Shown here: positions 1 through 9,441 of the stretch, one piece after another
Numbering within the stretch: position 1 is the first letter of the stretch
Layout of the letters: each line of letters opens with the position of its first letter
Assembly (NCBI RefSeq): GCF_001305575.3
Contig: NZ_CP012373.2
Location: 806,001 to 870,000, forward strand
Length of the DNA stretch: 64,000 nt
From: Beggiatoa leptomitoformis
GTDB lineage: Bacteria; Pseudomonadota; Gammaproteobacteria; Beggiatoales; Beggiatoaceae
Direction: 5' to 3'
The notes under the pieces: generated by a model
Told to the model about the DNA's origin: nothing
The model's database searches: none
Seen by the model: only the letters and a program-made list of their open reading frames with translations
Translations under genes and position numbers: made by a program

Positions 1-1590
1 GAACTGTCAGATGGTTTATTACAACTGAGTAAAGACAGTTGGGCAGTACAATTGCAAACATGGGAACGGTTTGGCGGGTTTATTGTGCAAGATTCTGTTC
101 CTGTTAATGAATATGATGAACGTTTTCAAGAACCAGAATGGATAGAAAACCCTTATTTAGACACGATTAAAGAAATTTACCTGCTTTATACCCGCTGGAT
201 TGAAGACAGCATTTATAAAACACCCAACATTTCCGAAAAAACCCGAGATAAAGCAGGGTTTTGGATGCGGCAAGTGCTAAATGCAATTTCACCCAGTAAT
301 TATTTTTGGACCAATCCTGTTGCTGTCAAACGGTTTATCGAAACAGGCGGACAAAGTCTGGTTAAGGGCTTAGAAAATTTCATTACTGACACCAAATATA
401 AAACCATCCGCATGGTGGATAATACCGCGTTTACCGTTGGCGGTAATTTAGCCAATACGGCAGGTTCTGTGGTATATCGCTCACCCTTATTTGAATTGAT
501 TCAGTACAAACCACAAACAGAGAATGTTCACCAAATTCCGCTGTTATTTGTCCCGCCATGGATTAACAAATTTTACGTACTGGATTTAGGCGAACAAAAA
601 AGTTTTGTCCGTTGGCTAGTTGCACAAGGTTATACCGTTTTTATCATCAGTTGGAAAAACCCAACAGAAGCGATGCGGAATACCTCGCTAGATGACTACA
701 TGCTCAAAGGCGTGTTAGAAGCCGCAAATGTTGCCAAACAAATTACGAACGCCCCCCATATTCATGCTGTAGGTTACTGCATCGGTGGAATTATTTTAAC
801 CGCATTGATGGCATGGCTGGATGCAGACGTACAAGGTGACATTACCAGCCCAATTCATTCATGGAGCTTATTCGCAACACTGGTGGATTTTGAGAATCCG
901 GGTGAAATCAAAGTATTTATCGATGAAGAAACGATTAAACACATTGAAGAAATGATGAGTGAACATGGCTACTTGTCAGGCGATAACTTAGCCGATTCTT
1001 TCCGAATGTTGCGTTCTAACAGCTTGATTTGGCACTACTACGTCCATAACTATTTGTATGGTGAAGAATTGCCACAATTTGATGTCCTTGCATGGAATAT
1101 GGATAGCACACGTTTACCTGAAGCCATGCACTCCTTCTACTTGCGCGAATTTTACTTACATAACAAATTCATGCAACCTAATGGGGTTACATTAGGGGGT
1201 CGTCCCATTGATGTCCGAAAAATTACCCAACCCCTATATGCTGTTGGCGCGGAGCAAGACCATATCGCACCTTGGAAAGAAACGTTCAAAATGTGTGGAT
1301 TAGTCAAAAGCCCCGTGCGTTACGTGTTAGCAACATCAGGGCATATACTTGGAATTATTTCCCCACCAGCGAATCCACCAAAACGTCGTTATTGGGTGAG
1401 CGATGCAACAGGGCAGCTAGATGCCGATGCGTGGGTTACAGCAACCCCTAAAGTACAAGGTTCATGGTGGGAAGATTGGGATAAATGGTTAGGACAACAG
1501 TGTGGTGAGATGGTTGCACCGCCAACTATTGGCAGTGAACAATTCCCCGACCTTTGTCCCGCACCGGGAACGTATGTATTAGAAAAGTAG
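1..1590 (+). CDS. phaC: Poly(3-hydroxyalkanoate) synthase PhaC, 5' end outside window
   Basis: Polymerises hydroxyacyl-CoA into polyhydroxyalkanoate at the granule surface. The reading frame is open from base 1 with no stop, so the gene starts left of the window; the first possible internal start (TTG at 52) is not needed. Visible are the lipase-like box GYCIGG with the catalytic Cys codon at 778-780, the Asp of GAEQDHIAPW (codon 1258-1260) and the His of TSGHILGII (1342-1344), which form the expected Cys-Asp-His triad. The PPWINKFYVLDL stretch is typical of class I synthases, which are about 560-600 residues; about 529 are present here. A perfect hairpin terminator follows the stop codon. 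No phaA, phaB or phasin is seen downstream. Family identification is firm; the class I assignment is likely. Confidence 0.95.
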   Translation, partial: ELSDGLLQLSKDSWAVQLQTWERFGGFIVQDSVPVNEYDERFQEPEWIENPYLDTIKEIYLLYTRWIEDSIYKTPNISEKTRDKAGFWMRQVLNAISPSNYFWTNPVAVKRFIETGGQSLVKGLENFITDTKYKTIRMVDNTAFTVGGNLANTAGSVVYRSPLFELIQYKPQTENVHQIPLLFVPPWINKFYVLDLGEQKSFVRWLVAQGYTVFIISWKNPTEAMRNTSLDDYMLKGVLEAANVAKQITNAPHIHAVGYCIGGIILTALMAWLDADVQGDITSPIHSWSLFATLVDFENPGEIKVFIDEETIKHIEEMMSEHGYLSGDNLADSFRMLRSNSLIWHYYVHNYLYGEELPQFDVLAWNMDSTRLPEAMHSFYLREFYLHNKFMQPNGVTLGGRPIDVRKITQPLYAVGAEQDHIAPWKETFKMCGLVKSPVRYVLATSGHILGIISPPANPPKRRYWVSDATGQLDADAWVTATPKVQGSWWEDWDKWLGQQCGEMVAPPTIGSEQFPDLCPAPGTYVLEK

Positions 1591-1602
1591 TATTTAACAC
1601 CT

Positions 1603-1634
1603 GTAGGTACGTGTTTATGCGTACCTACTTTTTT
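1603..1634 (+). terminator. Rho-independent terminator after phaC
   Basis: Perfect 9-bp stem GTAGGTACG (1603-1611) / CGTACCTAC (1620-1628) with an 8-nt loop, followed by six Ts. It lies 13 nt after the phaC stop codon. Confidence 0.85.
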
Positions 1635-1746
1635 GTTTATTTTGATGATTTTTAAAAATAGTACCCACCAAATCTATCCTACATGACAGACGAAACCCTT
1701 TACTAACTGATGTAACACTGTTTTACAACAACGACTTAAATCAATA

Positions 1747-1761
1747 TAGTCATCATTATCA
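1747..1761. promoter_or_regulatory. Possible degenerate Fur-box-like site upstream of iscX
   Basis: Read on the minus strand, the 15 bases are TGATAATGATGACTA. This matches 11 of 14 defined positions of the 7-1-7 Fur consensus TGATAATNATTATCA. The left half is perfect and the right half poor. It lies about 140 bp before iscX. The rest of the 1635-1890 gap is AT-rich and shows nothing else that I can recognise. Confidence 0.25.
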
Positions 1762-1900
1762 TTGAAAATCAACGCAAACGATACCATTCAACCCCTAACT
1801 AATTTATTTAAAACGGCAATATCCCGTCAAAACTTAAGTGCGTTTGCAACAGCTTTACGACCGAACTAATAACCATTAAATAAATTCAAGGAGATTAATC

Positions 1901-2101
1901 ATGAGCCTGAAATGGACAGATACCCAAGAAATTGCCATTCAATTGGCAGAAAAATATCCTGATACAGACCCGCAATACATTAGTTTCGTCGATTTGCACC
2001 AATGGGTTTGTCAACTCGACGAGTTTGAAGATAACCCAGAAAAATCCAACGAAAAAATTTTAGAAGCGATTCAAGCCCTATGGATTGAAGAAATACAATA
2101 G
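1901..2101 (+). CDS. iscX: Fe-S cluster assembly accessory protein IscX
   Basis: A 66-residue acidic protein matching the IscX (YfhJ) family along its whole length. The start [12 protein letters not shown], the central [14 protein letters not shown] and the end [13 protein letters not shown] are the family hallmarks. IscX binds IscS and iron and tunes the rate of Fe-S cluster assembly. The start is supported by an AAGGAG ribosome site just upstream. In many gammaproteobacteria iscX ends the isc operon; here it stands apart from iscSUA-hscBA-fdx, with phaC before it and recQ 49 nt after it. It may have its own promoter in the preceding 300-bp gap, where a weak Fur-like sequence is seen. Confidence 0.95.
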   Translation: MSLKWTDTQEIAIQLAEKYPDTDPQYISFVDLHQWVCQLDEFEDNPEKSNEKILEAIQALWIEEIQ

Positions 2102-2150
2102 CTATACTGACAATCACTTAAAAACATTTTTAAACCCACTTTCCGCGCCC

Positions 2151-4349
2151 ATGTCTGATGACACCCCCTCCAGCATTCTACATCGTGTTTTTGGCTACGA
2201 ACATTTTCGTGGTCATCAAGCAACGGTGATTCAACACATATTAACGGGTGGGGACGCACTGGTACTCATGCCAACAGGTGGCGGGAAATCCATTTGTTAT
2301 CAAATACCTTCGCTATTACGTAAAGGTGTTGGTGTTGTCGTATCGCCCCTGATTGCACTGATGCAAGACCAAGTTGATGCCCTGCTACAACTCGGCATTC
2401 GGGCGGCATTTCTCAATTCAACCCAAGATTCCGCTCAAACCCGTGCAATCGTACAACAACTTCGCCAAAATACCCTAGATTTACTCTATGTTGCCCCTGA
2501 ACGCCTAAATAACCCGCGTTTTTTAGACTTTTTAGAAACGCTTCCCCTTGCCCTATTTGCCATTGACGAGGCCCACTGCGTATCCCAATGGGGGCATGAT
2601 TTTCGCCCCGACTACGCAAGGCTCTCGATTCTGCATGAACGCTTTCCCAGCATTCCCCGCATTGCCTTAACCGCAACGGCAGACATGCCCACCCGTCGTG
2701 AAATTATCAGCCGTTTAGGACTAGAAAACGCCCACGTTTTTGTAACGGGATTTGACCGCCCCAACATTCGCTACCACATCATCCAAAAACAATCCCCTGC
2801 CCGTAAACAACTATTAACTTTTTTAAATACAGAACATCGAGGAGATGCGGGCATTGTTTACTGCTTATCCCGCAAAAAAGTCGAAGAAACTGCCGAATTT
2901 CTCACGGTCAACGGTCGGACAGCCCTCCCCTATCATGCAGGTCTATCCCATGACATCCGCCAACACCATCAAAACCGCTTTTTACGTGAAGAAGGCATTA
3001 TTATTGTCGCAACCATCGCTTTCGGAATGGGGATTGATAAACCCAATGTACGCTTTGTTGCCCATCTGGATTTACCCAAAAGTTTAGAAGCCTATTACCA
3101 AGAAACAGGACGTGCAGGACGAGATGGACTACCCGCGAATGCGTGGCTAGCGTATGGTTTAGAAGATGTGATTTTACTGCGCAAATTACTCAACAGCTCC
3201 GAAGCTGACGAACAACACAAACGCCTAGAACAACAAAAATTAGAAGCCTTATTAGGCTATTGCGAAACAACGAATTGTCGTCGTCAAGTGCTACTTGCCT
3301 ACTTTGGCGATGAACTGGCTGAACCCTGTGGCAATTGTGATGCCTGTTTAGAACCTGCGGCAACCTACGACGGCTTACAAATCGCCCAAAAAGCCTTATC
3401 CTGCATTTACCGCACTGGGCAACGTTTTGGCGTAAATTATCTGATAGAAGTCTTACAAGGCAAAAGTATCGAACGCATTCTGCAAAACGGACACCATCAT
3501 CTCACCACTTACGGCATAGGCGCGGATTTAAACACCGACCAATGGCGTTCCGTGTTTCGTCAACTGGTTGCGGGCGGCTTTGCAGGCGTAGATATTGAAG
3601 GGCATGGCGGATTATTTCTGACAGAAAAAGCCCGCCCCCTCTTACGTGGTGAAATTAGCATTCGTTTACGTAAAGACACCCCGCGCGCGCCAACCGATAA
3701 AAAACTAACCCGTACCGACCACAAAAATGCGTTTACAGGCACAGATTTAATTCTATGGGAAACCTTACGGAGTAAGCGTTTAGAATATTCTCAAGCACAA
3801 AATGTCCCGCCTTACGTCATTTTTCATGACAGTACCTTAAGTGATATGGTAATACATCGCCCTGATAGCTTACACGCTTTAAGCCGTATTTCTGGGGTTG
3901 GCGTGCGTAAACTAGAACGTTACGGACAACCGTTTCTTAATATCCTAGATAACCACGCCTTACAATATAAAGACGCACCAACACCGCCAAAAAAAACCGC
4001 TGAATTAAAAGTAACCAACACGTTTTCCGAAACAGTCACACAAACCCTAACCGCACTGCTCACGCAGGGAAAAACCCCAGAACAAATTGCACAACAACGC
4101 GATTTAAAATTATCAACCGTTTATGAACACATCGCGATTGGTATTGAAGAAGGTAAAGTCAACTTACGCCAAGTATTTTCGCCTGATGAATTAAGTGATG
4201 ATGACATAAACGACATTGAAGATGCTTTACTCTCCCTAGCAGAAGACCAACAATTATTACGCCCTGTTTTTGATAATTTTTCAGGAAAGTATCATTATGG
4301 AATTTTAAAATGCGTGCGAGCAAGTATTTTGCGCGAGATAAGTCATTAA
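2151..4349 (+). CDS. recQ: ATP-dependent DNA helicase RecQ
   Basis: 3'-5' superfamily 2 helicase of the RecF recombination and repair pathway, 732 residues from the chosen ATG. A TTG 66 nt upstream would overlap iscX and is unlikely. Order: helicase core with Walker A PTGGGKS (about residues 41-47) and the DEAH box in [19 protein letters not shown] (about 137-155); helicase C-terminal part with [11 protein letters not shown] zinc region with CRRQ and CGNCDAC; HRDC domain (about 545-615, [12 protein letters not shown]). After HRDC comes an extra helix-turn-helix-like C-terminal stretch ([19 protein letters not shown]), known in many bacterial RecQ proteins. It is longer than E. coli RecQ (about 610) because of this tail. 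A hairpin terminator follows. Confidence 0.96.
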   Translation: MSDDTPSSILHRVFGYEHFRGHQATVIQHILTGGDALVLMPTGGGKSICYQIPSLLRKGVGVVVSPLIALMQDQVDALLQLGIRAAFLNSTQDSAQTRAIVQQLRQNTLDLLYVAPERLNNPRFLDFLETLPLALFAIDEAHCVSQWGHDFRPDYARLSILHERFPSIPRIALTATADMPTRREIISRLGLENAHVFVTGFDRPNIRYHIIQKQSPARKQLLTFLNTEHRGDAGIVYCLSRKKVEETAEFLTVNGRTALPYHAGLSHDIRQHHQNRFLREEGIIIVATIAFGMGIDKPNVRFVAHLDLPKSLEAYYQETGRAGRDGLPANAWLAYGLEDVILLRKLLNSSEADEQHKRLEQQKLEALLGYCETTNCRRQVLLAYFGDELAEPCGNCDACLEPAATYDGLQIAQKALSCIYRTGQRFGVNYLIEVLQGKSIERILQNGHHHLTTYGIGADLNTDQWRSVFRQLVAGGFAGVDIEGHGGLFLTEKARPLLRGEISIRLRKDTPRAPTDKKLTRTDHKNAFTGTDLILWETLRSKRLEYSQAQNVPPYVIFHDSTLSDMVIHRPDSLHALSRISGVGVRKLERYGQPFLNILDNHALQYKDAPTPPKKTAELKVTNTFSETVTQTLTALLTQGKTPEQIAQQRDLKLSTVYEHIAIGIEEGKVNLRQVFSPDELSDDDINDIEDALLSLAEDQQLLRPVFDNFSGKYHYGILKCVRASILREISH

Positions 4350-4379
4350 TGATATTTCCATACCGCCAAATCCCCTAAA

Positions 4380-4406
4380 ACTGTGTCAAATAACACAGTA
4401 ATTTTT
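4380..4406 (+). terminator. Probable terminator after recQ
   Basis: Stem ACTGTGT (4380-4386) / ACACAGT (4393-4399) with a 6-nt loop, followed by AA and five Ts. It lies 30 nt past the recQ stop. Confidence 0.6.
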
Positions 4407-4447
4407 ACTAAAAAATAAATAACCAATTAATTTTATTAAAATAAATT

Positions 4448-4463
4448 CATGGCATAAGCCATG
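4448..4463. promoter_or_regulatory. 16-bp perfect inverted repeat upstream of the MbnP/MbnH-type operon
   Basis: CATGGC-ATAA-GCCATG lies 42 nt before the chosen start codon of the next gene and just after a very AT-rich stretch that could hold the promoter. It could be an operator or a 5'-leader hairpin. No regulator gene is adjacent, so the function is unknown. Confidence 0.35.
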
Positions 4464-4505
4464 CCTAAAGTATCCGCTCAATTCACTCATTTTGCGGAGA
4501 ATTTT

Positions 4506-5423
4506 ATGCGTTTGGCTTTAATCCCTCTTTTTTTATCTGCTTGTTCACCCCTGTTTTTAACAGCGTGCAATAGCGATGACGATACCAACAGCACCACCAC
4601 AACTCGCACAACAGACATTGAAATCCCTTTTTCTGCGGCGGTTAATGGTCAGTCCTTTGCCTGTGGCACGACCTATAAAGGCGTGGGCAATGCCATTACA
4701 GACAGCTATTTAATTAACGATTTCCGTTTTTATCTGTCAGCGATACAATTACAACGATTAGATGGCACATTTTTAAACCTTGATTTAAAACAAGATGGCA
4801 AGTGGCAGTACAACGATGTGGCATTATTAGATTTTGAAAACGGTTGTGTGAATGGCACGGCAGAAACCAATACAAAAATTACTGCAACCTTGCCAACAGG
4901 AGAAAATATTAATAATTTTCAAGAAAATATTTGCTTTACCGTTGGTTTAGCTTTTGATGAAAATCATTCAGACCCTGCGAGTATTCCCGCGCCATTAAAT
5001 GTCACGGGGATGTTATGGTCATGGACAACAGGGCGGAAATTTATTCGCATAGATGGTATTGGCGACCCTGACGGCTTAAAAACAAGTTTTCATTTACATT
5101 TAGGTAGCACCGGTTGTTCAGATGTTAATAAACAAGGAAAACAGCCAGATGCACCCTGTACTTATACCAATACCCCGCAAATTTGTTTAACGAATTTTGT
5201 ATTAAATAAAACAACCATCGTTGCGGATATTGGCAAAGTTTTGCGTAATTCTAATGTGGCATATAACACACCTAATACAGCATCGGGCTGCATGTCGGGC
5301 AATAACGACCCTGAGTGTCAAACTATTTTCCCTTTGTTAGGCTTAGATTTTATTTATAACGACGGCGCAAATCCTGCAATTACTTATCCTAAAGAAACAC
5401 AAGCCTTTTTTAGCGTGAAGTAG
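4506..5423 (+). CDS. MbnP-like lipoprotein (metallo-mystery pair four-Cys protein)
   Basis: A 305-residue exported protein. ATG 4506 is chosen because GGAG sits 6 nt upstream and the protein then begins with a lipoprotein signal ending in LFLTAC (Cys21, followed by Asn-Ser-Asp). An upstream ATG at 4461 would spoil the signal. The mature part has the pattern of the MbnP / 'metallo-mystery pair' family: an N-terminal FSAAVNGQSFACG strand, DFRFYLSAIQL, the Trp-rich MLWSWTTGRKFIRIDG segment, HLGSTGC, and paired cysteines up to SGCMSGNNDPEC. In the characterised methanotroph pair, MbnP binds copper and carries a Trp-derived kynurenine made by the di-heme partner MbnH. The partner gene follows after 6 nt. 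Family call is strong; a copper role here is inferred. Confidence 0.85.
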   Translation: MRLALIPLFLSACSPLFLTACNSDDDTNSTTTTRTTDIEIPFSAAVNGQSFACGTTYKGVGNAITDSYLINDFRFYLSAIQLQRLDGTFLNLDLKQDGKWQYNDVALLDFENGCVNGTAETNTKITATLPTGENINNFQENICFTVGLAFDENHSDPASIPAPLNVTGMLWSWTTGRKFIRIDGIGDPDGLKTSFHLHLGSTGCSDVNKQGKQPDAPCTYTNTPQICLTNFVLNKTTIVADIGKVLRNSNVAYNTPNTASGCMSGNNDPECQTIFPLLGLDFIYNDGANPAITYPKETQAFFSVK

Positions 5424-5429
5424 CGCGTC

Positions 5430-6629
5430 ATGTTACGACATTTCACGCTTTATCTTTTTTTGTTATTCACCTTAATCGCCTGTGGCGGTGGAAGTGATGG
5501 CACAAGCAGCACGGACACAACAACCGTCGAGCCTATCACCGTTACGCCATTTGTTTGGCAACTGCCCACAGGCTTTCCTACGCCAAAAATACCCGCTGAT
5601 AATCCCATCAGTAACGCAAAAGTGGATTTAGGACGTTATCTATTTTATGACCGTCGCTTGTCGATTAATGAAACGATTAGTTGTGCGAGTTGTCATGAAC
5701 AGAATAAAGCCTTTACAGACGGGAAAAAAACCAATGTTGGTGCGTTGGGTGAAGCACATCCGCGCAACAGTATGAGTTTGACTAATGTCGCCTATAACTC
5801 AGCATTTAATTGGGCAAATCCGCTATTAACAACCTTACATCAACAAGCCCTTGTGCCAATGTTTGCAGAATTTCCTGTGGAATTGGGTTGGAGTGATAAA
5901 GAGGGCGAAATTTTAGCGCGTTTACAAGAGGATGCTTTGTATAAAAGCAAATTTGTCGCTGCCTTTCCTGAAGAGACTGAACCATTTACCACAGGCAATG
6001 TCGCAAAAGCCATTGCGAGTTTTGTAAGTACCTTGATTTCTGGTAATTCACCATACGATAAACAAATTTATCAAAATCAAACCACTGCCTTGTCCGACGC
6101 TGCAAAGCGCGGGATGGAATTATTTTTTTCAGAACGCTTAGAGTGCTTTCATTGTCACGGTGGATTTAACTTTACCCAATCGACAAATCATACCCAAAGT
6201 GTTTTTGTAGAATTAGAGTTTCATAACAATGGATTATACAATATTGGTGGCACGGGCGCGTATCCTGAAAATGGGCGCGGACTATGGGAGTTGACCTTTA
6301 AAGCCGAAGACATGGGACGGTTTCGCGCCCCCACATTACGCAATATCGAATTGACCGCGCCATATATGCACGATGGCTCTATCGCCAGTTTAAACGAGGT
6401 GATTGACCACTACGCACGAGGGGGACGCAAGATTGAAACAGGCGAATATGCGGGAGATGGCGCATTAAATCCATACCGTAGTGAATTGTTAGTTGGTTTT
6501 GTGTTATCGAATAGTGAGCGGGAAGATTTAATTAGCTATTTAAAGAGCTTAACCGATTGGACATTCATTTGTGATACACGATTTAGCGACCCATTTGGTA
6601 ATGTGGCGAGGAATAGCCAATGTCCTTAA
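5430..6629 (+). CDS. MbnH-like di-heme MauG/cytochrome c peroxidase family enzyme
   Basis: A 399-residue exported lipoprotein (lipobox LIAC, Cys18, then GGGSDG and a Thr/Ser linker). It carries two c-type heme motifs, CASCH (85-89) and CFHCH (239-243), in the frame of bacterial di-heme peroxidases and MauG. APTLRNIELTAPYMHDGS (about 300-317) is the family segment that supplies or neighbours a heme axial ligand. Di-heme enzymes found beside MbnP-type proteins oxidise a tryptophan of their partner, and this gene directly follows such a protein. Its 3' end overlaps the next gene by 10 nt, which points to one operon. The heme motifs imply maturation by the Ccm system; only ccmA is seen in this window. 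A plain cytochrome c peroxidase is the alternative, but the neighbour argues against it. Confidence 0.87.
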   Translation: MLRHFTLYLFLLFTLIACGGGSDGTSSTDTTTVEPITVTPFVWQLPTGFPTPKIPADNPISNAKVDLGRYLFYDRRLSINETISCASCHEQNKAFTDGKKTNVGALGEAHPRNSMSLTNVAYNSAFNWANPLLTTLHQQALVPMFAEFPVELGWSDKEGEILARLQEDALYKSKFVAAFPEETEPFTTGNVAKAIASFVSTLISGNSPYDKQIYQNQTTALSDAAKRGMELFFSERLECFHCHGGFNFTQSTNHTQSVFVELEFHNNGLYNIGGTGAYPENGRGLWELTFKAEDMGRFRAPTLRNIELTAPYMHDGSIASLNEVIDHYARGGRKIETGEYAGDGALNPYRSELLVGFVLSNSEREDLISYLKSLTDWTFICDTRFSDPFGNVARNSQCP

Positions 6630-7519
6630 TCTTACGGTTTTATGGGTTGTTATGCGTACTACTTGGCTTATGGAGTTCGTCACCTGTTTTCGCGTGTTCG
6701 ACGTGTATGGCGGGCGACCCAACCTTGAGCCTGATGGGAACAGAAAAAGCCTATACGGGACGTTTGCGGCTATCGGCTGATTATTTATATCGTCAAGAAC
6801 GTATCGGCATTGCGGGTTTTAATCAAACAGAATTAACCGAGCAACGGCTGACATTGGGCGTTAGTTATGCGTGGAATGAGATTTTAAATCTGGCTATTCG
6901 GTTGCCACTGGTCGATAAGCAATTGCAATATGCCAATTTAGCAACGCAAGAAAGTCACGCACTGGGGGATATAGAAATCAGTGCAAAACTGACATTAAAC
7001 ACAGACGATGCAAACGCACACCGCACTTTATGGGGACTTATCGCAGGTTTACGGCTACCCACAGCACCTGAGCAAACGGATAATGCAGGGCATTCTTTAG
7101 ACATTGATGTACAAACAGGCACAGGTGCAGTCGTACCACAGCTAGGCGTGTGGTATGGCTATTATGCGTTTCCATATTTTTTTTATGGTAGTGCCGTTGT
7201 ACATCATGCGTTTAAAGGATTTAACGAGTTTTCCGCAGGACAAGCCCTTGTTCTAACATTTGCAGGACAATACGCGCTTAATCACTCGCTCGCGTTACAA
7301 ATGGGCATTGATGCACGTTGGAGTGAAAAAAATCAATTTGCTGATGTATCTGATGCTGATTCGGGCGGATTTATCGCGTTTTTTTCGCCCAAGTTAATTT
7401 ATACCGTAACAAGCGATATGATTTTAAACGCAGGTGTACAGATTCCTGTGATTAAACAGTTAAATGGTGAGCAAGAAGAAGAAAGCATTTTGCAAGTTGG
7501 AGTCGTTTATGATTTTTAA
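6620..7519 (+). CDS. Outer-membrane beta-barrel-like protein linked to the MbnP/MbnH pair
   Basis: A 299-residue protein with a clear signal peptide (MSLILRFYGLLCVLLGLWSS..VFA) and a mature start CSTCMAGDP containing a CxxC. The rest alternates polar and hydrophobic residues with many aromatic strand ends (LRLSADYLYRQERIG, AIRLPLVDKQLQYA, QVGVVYDF) and ends in Phe, as outer-membrane barrels do. It resembles the 'transporter' type barrels often annotated beside di-heme/MbnP pairs. It overlaps the enzyme gene before it by 10 nt and the lipoprotein gene after it by 11 nt, so the four genes are very likely co-translated. The substrate cannot be read from sequence; a metal or metal complex is a guess from context. 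Confidence 0.65.
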   Translation: MSLILRFYGLLCVLLGLWSSSPVFACSTCMAGDPTLSLMGTEKAYTGRLRLSADYLYRQERIGIAGFNQTELTEQRLTLGVSYAWNEILNLAIRLPLVDKQLQYANLATQESHALGDIEISAKLTLNTDDANAHRTLWGLIAGLRLPTAPEQTDNAGHSLDIDVQTGTGAVVPQLGVWYGYYAFPYFFYGSAVVHHAFKGFNEFSAGQALVLTFAGQYALNHSLALQMGIDARWSEKNQFADVSDADSGGFIAFFSPKLIYTVTSDMILNAGVQIPVIKQLNGEQEEESILQVGVVYDF

Positions 7520-8306
7520 ACAAGTTGTGAAGATTAGCGTTGTTTGTTGTATCTTTGGCTTATTCAATGCCTGTGGTGGGGGAAGCGGGGGAAATAGCGA
7601 AGGAAGTTTAGCAGAAGGCATTACCGTAACATTGACCGCAAGCCCACACCAAAGCCCCGATGCAACAGGAAAAACGCCCAGCGCATCAGCAGGCGTTAAA
7701 ACATTTTATAATAGTGAAGGGATTAAAATCACGCTAAATAAGGCTTACTTAGTTATTTGGAGCGTGCATTTAACCAATGATTGTAGTGGATTAGATTTTG
7801 CGCGTTTGTGGACTCCATTGCTTAATGTATTATTGCCAACGGCTGACGCACACGCACAAACCACACCGACACAGTTAGGCGTGCCAAATGTATTAAATGT
7901 CTTAAACGCTGATGAACAAGCTTTATATTTAGGCGATATTTATCCAGCACCTGCGAGTTATTGCGGTATTACGCTGGAATTAATGAAAGCAGATGAAGAC
8001 ACACAGTATTTACCCCCCACAATTAATATGATTAACCGCGTCTTGTATGTAGAAGGGGAATATTTACCACGAGGCACCACAACAACGGTTGCCTTTACCC
8101 TAGACCTTGCAAAAACGCCACGCCCACAAAATCTGCGCTTTGCAAACCCATTGGTTTTATCCAGCAGTCAATTAACGGCAAAGGTTGCAACGGCGGTTTA
8201 TTATGACCGTTGGTTTGATGGTATAGACTTTAGCGCGTTAGAGACAGATACACAGATTGATTGGATATTAAACAACGTGACGGAAAGTATAAAATTAGCC
8301 GAGTAG
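7509..8306 (+). CDS. Lipoprotein of unknown function in the MbnP/MbnH operon
   Basis: I do not recognise a named family. ATG 7509 is chosen because the protein then begins with a lipoprotein signal (MIFKQVVKISVVCCIFGLFNAC) followed by a Gly/Ser linker; an ORF start at 7464 would add lysines that break the signal. It has 265 residues. The mature part has a strand-rich look (GIKITLNKAYLVIWSVHL, YLGDIYPAPASYCGITLEL, RGTTTTVAFTLDLAK), contains single Cys residues at NDC and SYC, and includes a low-complexity Ala/His/Thr stretch. The strand pattern loosely recalls the MbnP fold, which would make it a second binding protein, but that is speculation. It overlaps the barrel gene by 11 nt. Confidence 0.6.
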   Translation: MIFKQVVKISVVCCIFGLFNACGGGSGGNSEGSLAEGITVTLTASPHQSPDATGKTPSASAGVKTFYNSEGIKITLNKAYLVIWSVHLTNDCSGLDFARLWTPLLNVLLPTADAHAQTTPTQLGVPNVLNVLNADEQALYLGDIYPAPASYCGITLELMKADEDTQYLPPTINMINRVLYVEGEYLPRGTTTTVAFTLDLAKTPRPQNLRFANPLVLSSSQLTAKVATAVYYDRWFDGIDFSALETDTQIDWILNNVTESIKLAE

Positions 8307-8468
8307 GCGACCTTATCAATCACGTTATTTGATGATGTTCCCCACCACAACGCCTAACTGATTTAGCACCAGCGAAGAAACATAGCAGATTGTCACGGTT
8401 TAAGCGTATGTTGATTGAATAAAGCATGTTATAGTTTTCATTCATGCCTTATTATGGAGCATTCTCCG

Positions 8469-9428
8469 ATGAATAAATCATTACTTATACTAATAAAAAC
8501 AGGGTTGTGTATTGGCTTGCTGTTATGTACAACACCATCGGTCTTCGCTGAACCCCCTTTAAATGTACTAGCCAGTAGTTGGGCGGATAGTCCTGCTAAT
8601 TCACGCAAACTTTACCAGCGTGCCGCACCATCACATGAAGCCCTCTATTTTCTACTCATTTTAAAAGCAGAAGACCCTTTTATTAGTGGGTTGCAAAACG
8701 ATAATAAATTACCGTTAAAAGCCCGTTGGACCAGTGAAGGAGAGTCACCACTCACGTATGTCACTACGTTTGATGCCAATCGAGAAAGACGTGTTAATCC
8801 AAATCAAGCCCGTTCACGAACCGAACAAACGCCACCGCCACCTGATGTTTTAGATATTTATCGTTTATCAACTAATTTAACAGCCGAGCAAAACACACGC
8901 CCCGGTGTTTGGCGATTGGATATATTGTTCGCCGATGAATCGCCCGTTACTTGTGATAGAAATCAGCCTTGTCGTTATATGATTCGTACTGTATTGCCTT
9001 CAGTCAATGCTATCTGGACAGACATGATTACCGAATCTAAAGACCCTTTAACCGCCTATTCCGATTCCGCGCCCAGTGGTTCACCTTTGTACTTATGGAT
9101 GAGCATTAAAGGCGGCAGCGATTTTTTACGCGAATTGAACAGACCCGCTAAACTACCCATTCGTCACAAATGGTTTCGTGCTTATCCTGTGGTTGGTTTT
9201 CGCTTTGAAACGGCGGTTGATGCCATCCCCTCAGATGCCGCACAACTTGCTGTTTTAAAAGACCAGTTGCAAGATGAGATTAAGCGCAATGGTGTTTTTG
9301 ATTTGCGAATTTCTAGCGGTCGGGAAAGCGTGCCAACAGGGGTATGGCGTGTAGATGTTGTATTTGCCGACGATACGCCGTTAATGTGTGAACAAACCCC
9401 TTGCTCCTATCAAATTTTGGTGAAATAG
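8469..9428 (+). CDS. Secreted protein with two tandem homologous domains, function unknown
   Basis: 319 residues from ATG 8469, which has GGAG nine nt upstream and gives a clean signal peptide (MNKSLLILIKTGLCIGLLL..VFA, cleavage before EPPL). Two copies of one domain follow. Each runs from an opening hydrophobic strand (EALYFLLILKAED versus SPLYLWMSIKGGS) through a basic Trp strand (LPLKARWTSEGE versus LPIRHKWFRAY) to a closing motif (PGVWRLDILFADESPVTC versus TGVWRVDVVFADDTPLMC), each ending in a two-Cys CxxxxxC pair. It therefore arose by internal duplication. The closing motif is vaguely like beta-sandwich DUF2914-type modules. It starts about 160 nt after the lipoprotein gene and 13 nt before a membrane-protein gene, with which it probably forms a unit. 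Confidence 0.6.
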   Translation: MNKSLLILIKTGLCIGLLLCTTPSVFAEPPLNVLASSWADSPANSRKLYQRAAPSHEALYFLLILKAEDPFISGLQNDNKLPLKARWTSEGESPLTYVTTFDANRERRVNPNQARSRTEQTPPPPDVLDIYRLSTNLTAEQNTRPGVWRLDILFADESPVTCDRNQPCRYMIRTVLPSVNAIWTDMITESKDPLTAYSDSAPSGSPLYLWMSIKGGSDFLRELNRPAKLPIRHKWFRAYPVVGFRFETAVDAIPSDAAQLAVLKDQLQDEIKRNGVFDLRISSGRESVPTGVWRVDVVFADDTPLMCEQTPCSYQILVK

Positions 9429-9441
9429 CAGGTAATTCGTC

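Noticed and set aside
2085-2150. Longer RecQ start overlapping iscX
   Set aside because: It would use a TTG inside the iscX end; ATG 2151 gives the normal RecQ N-terminus.
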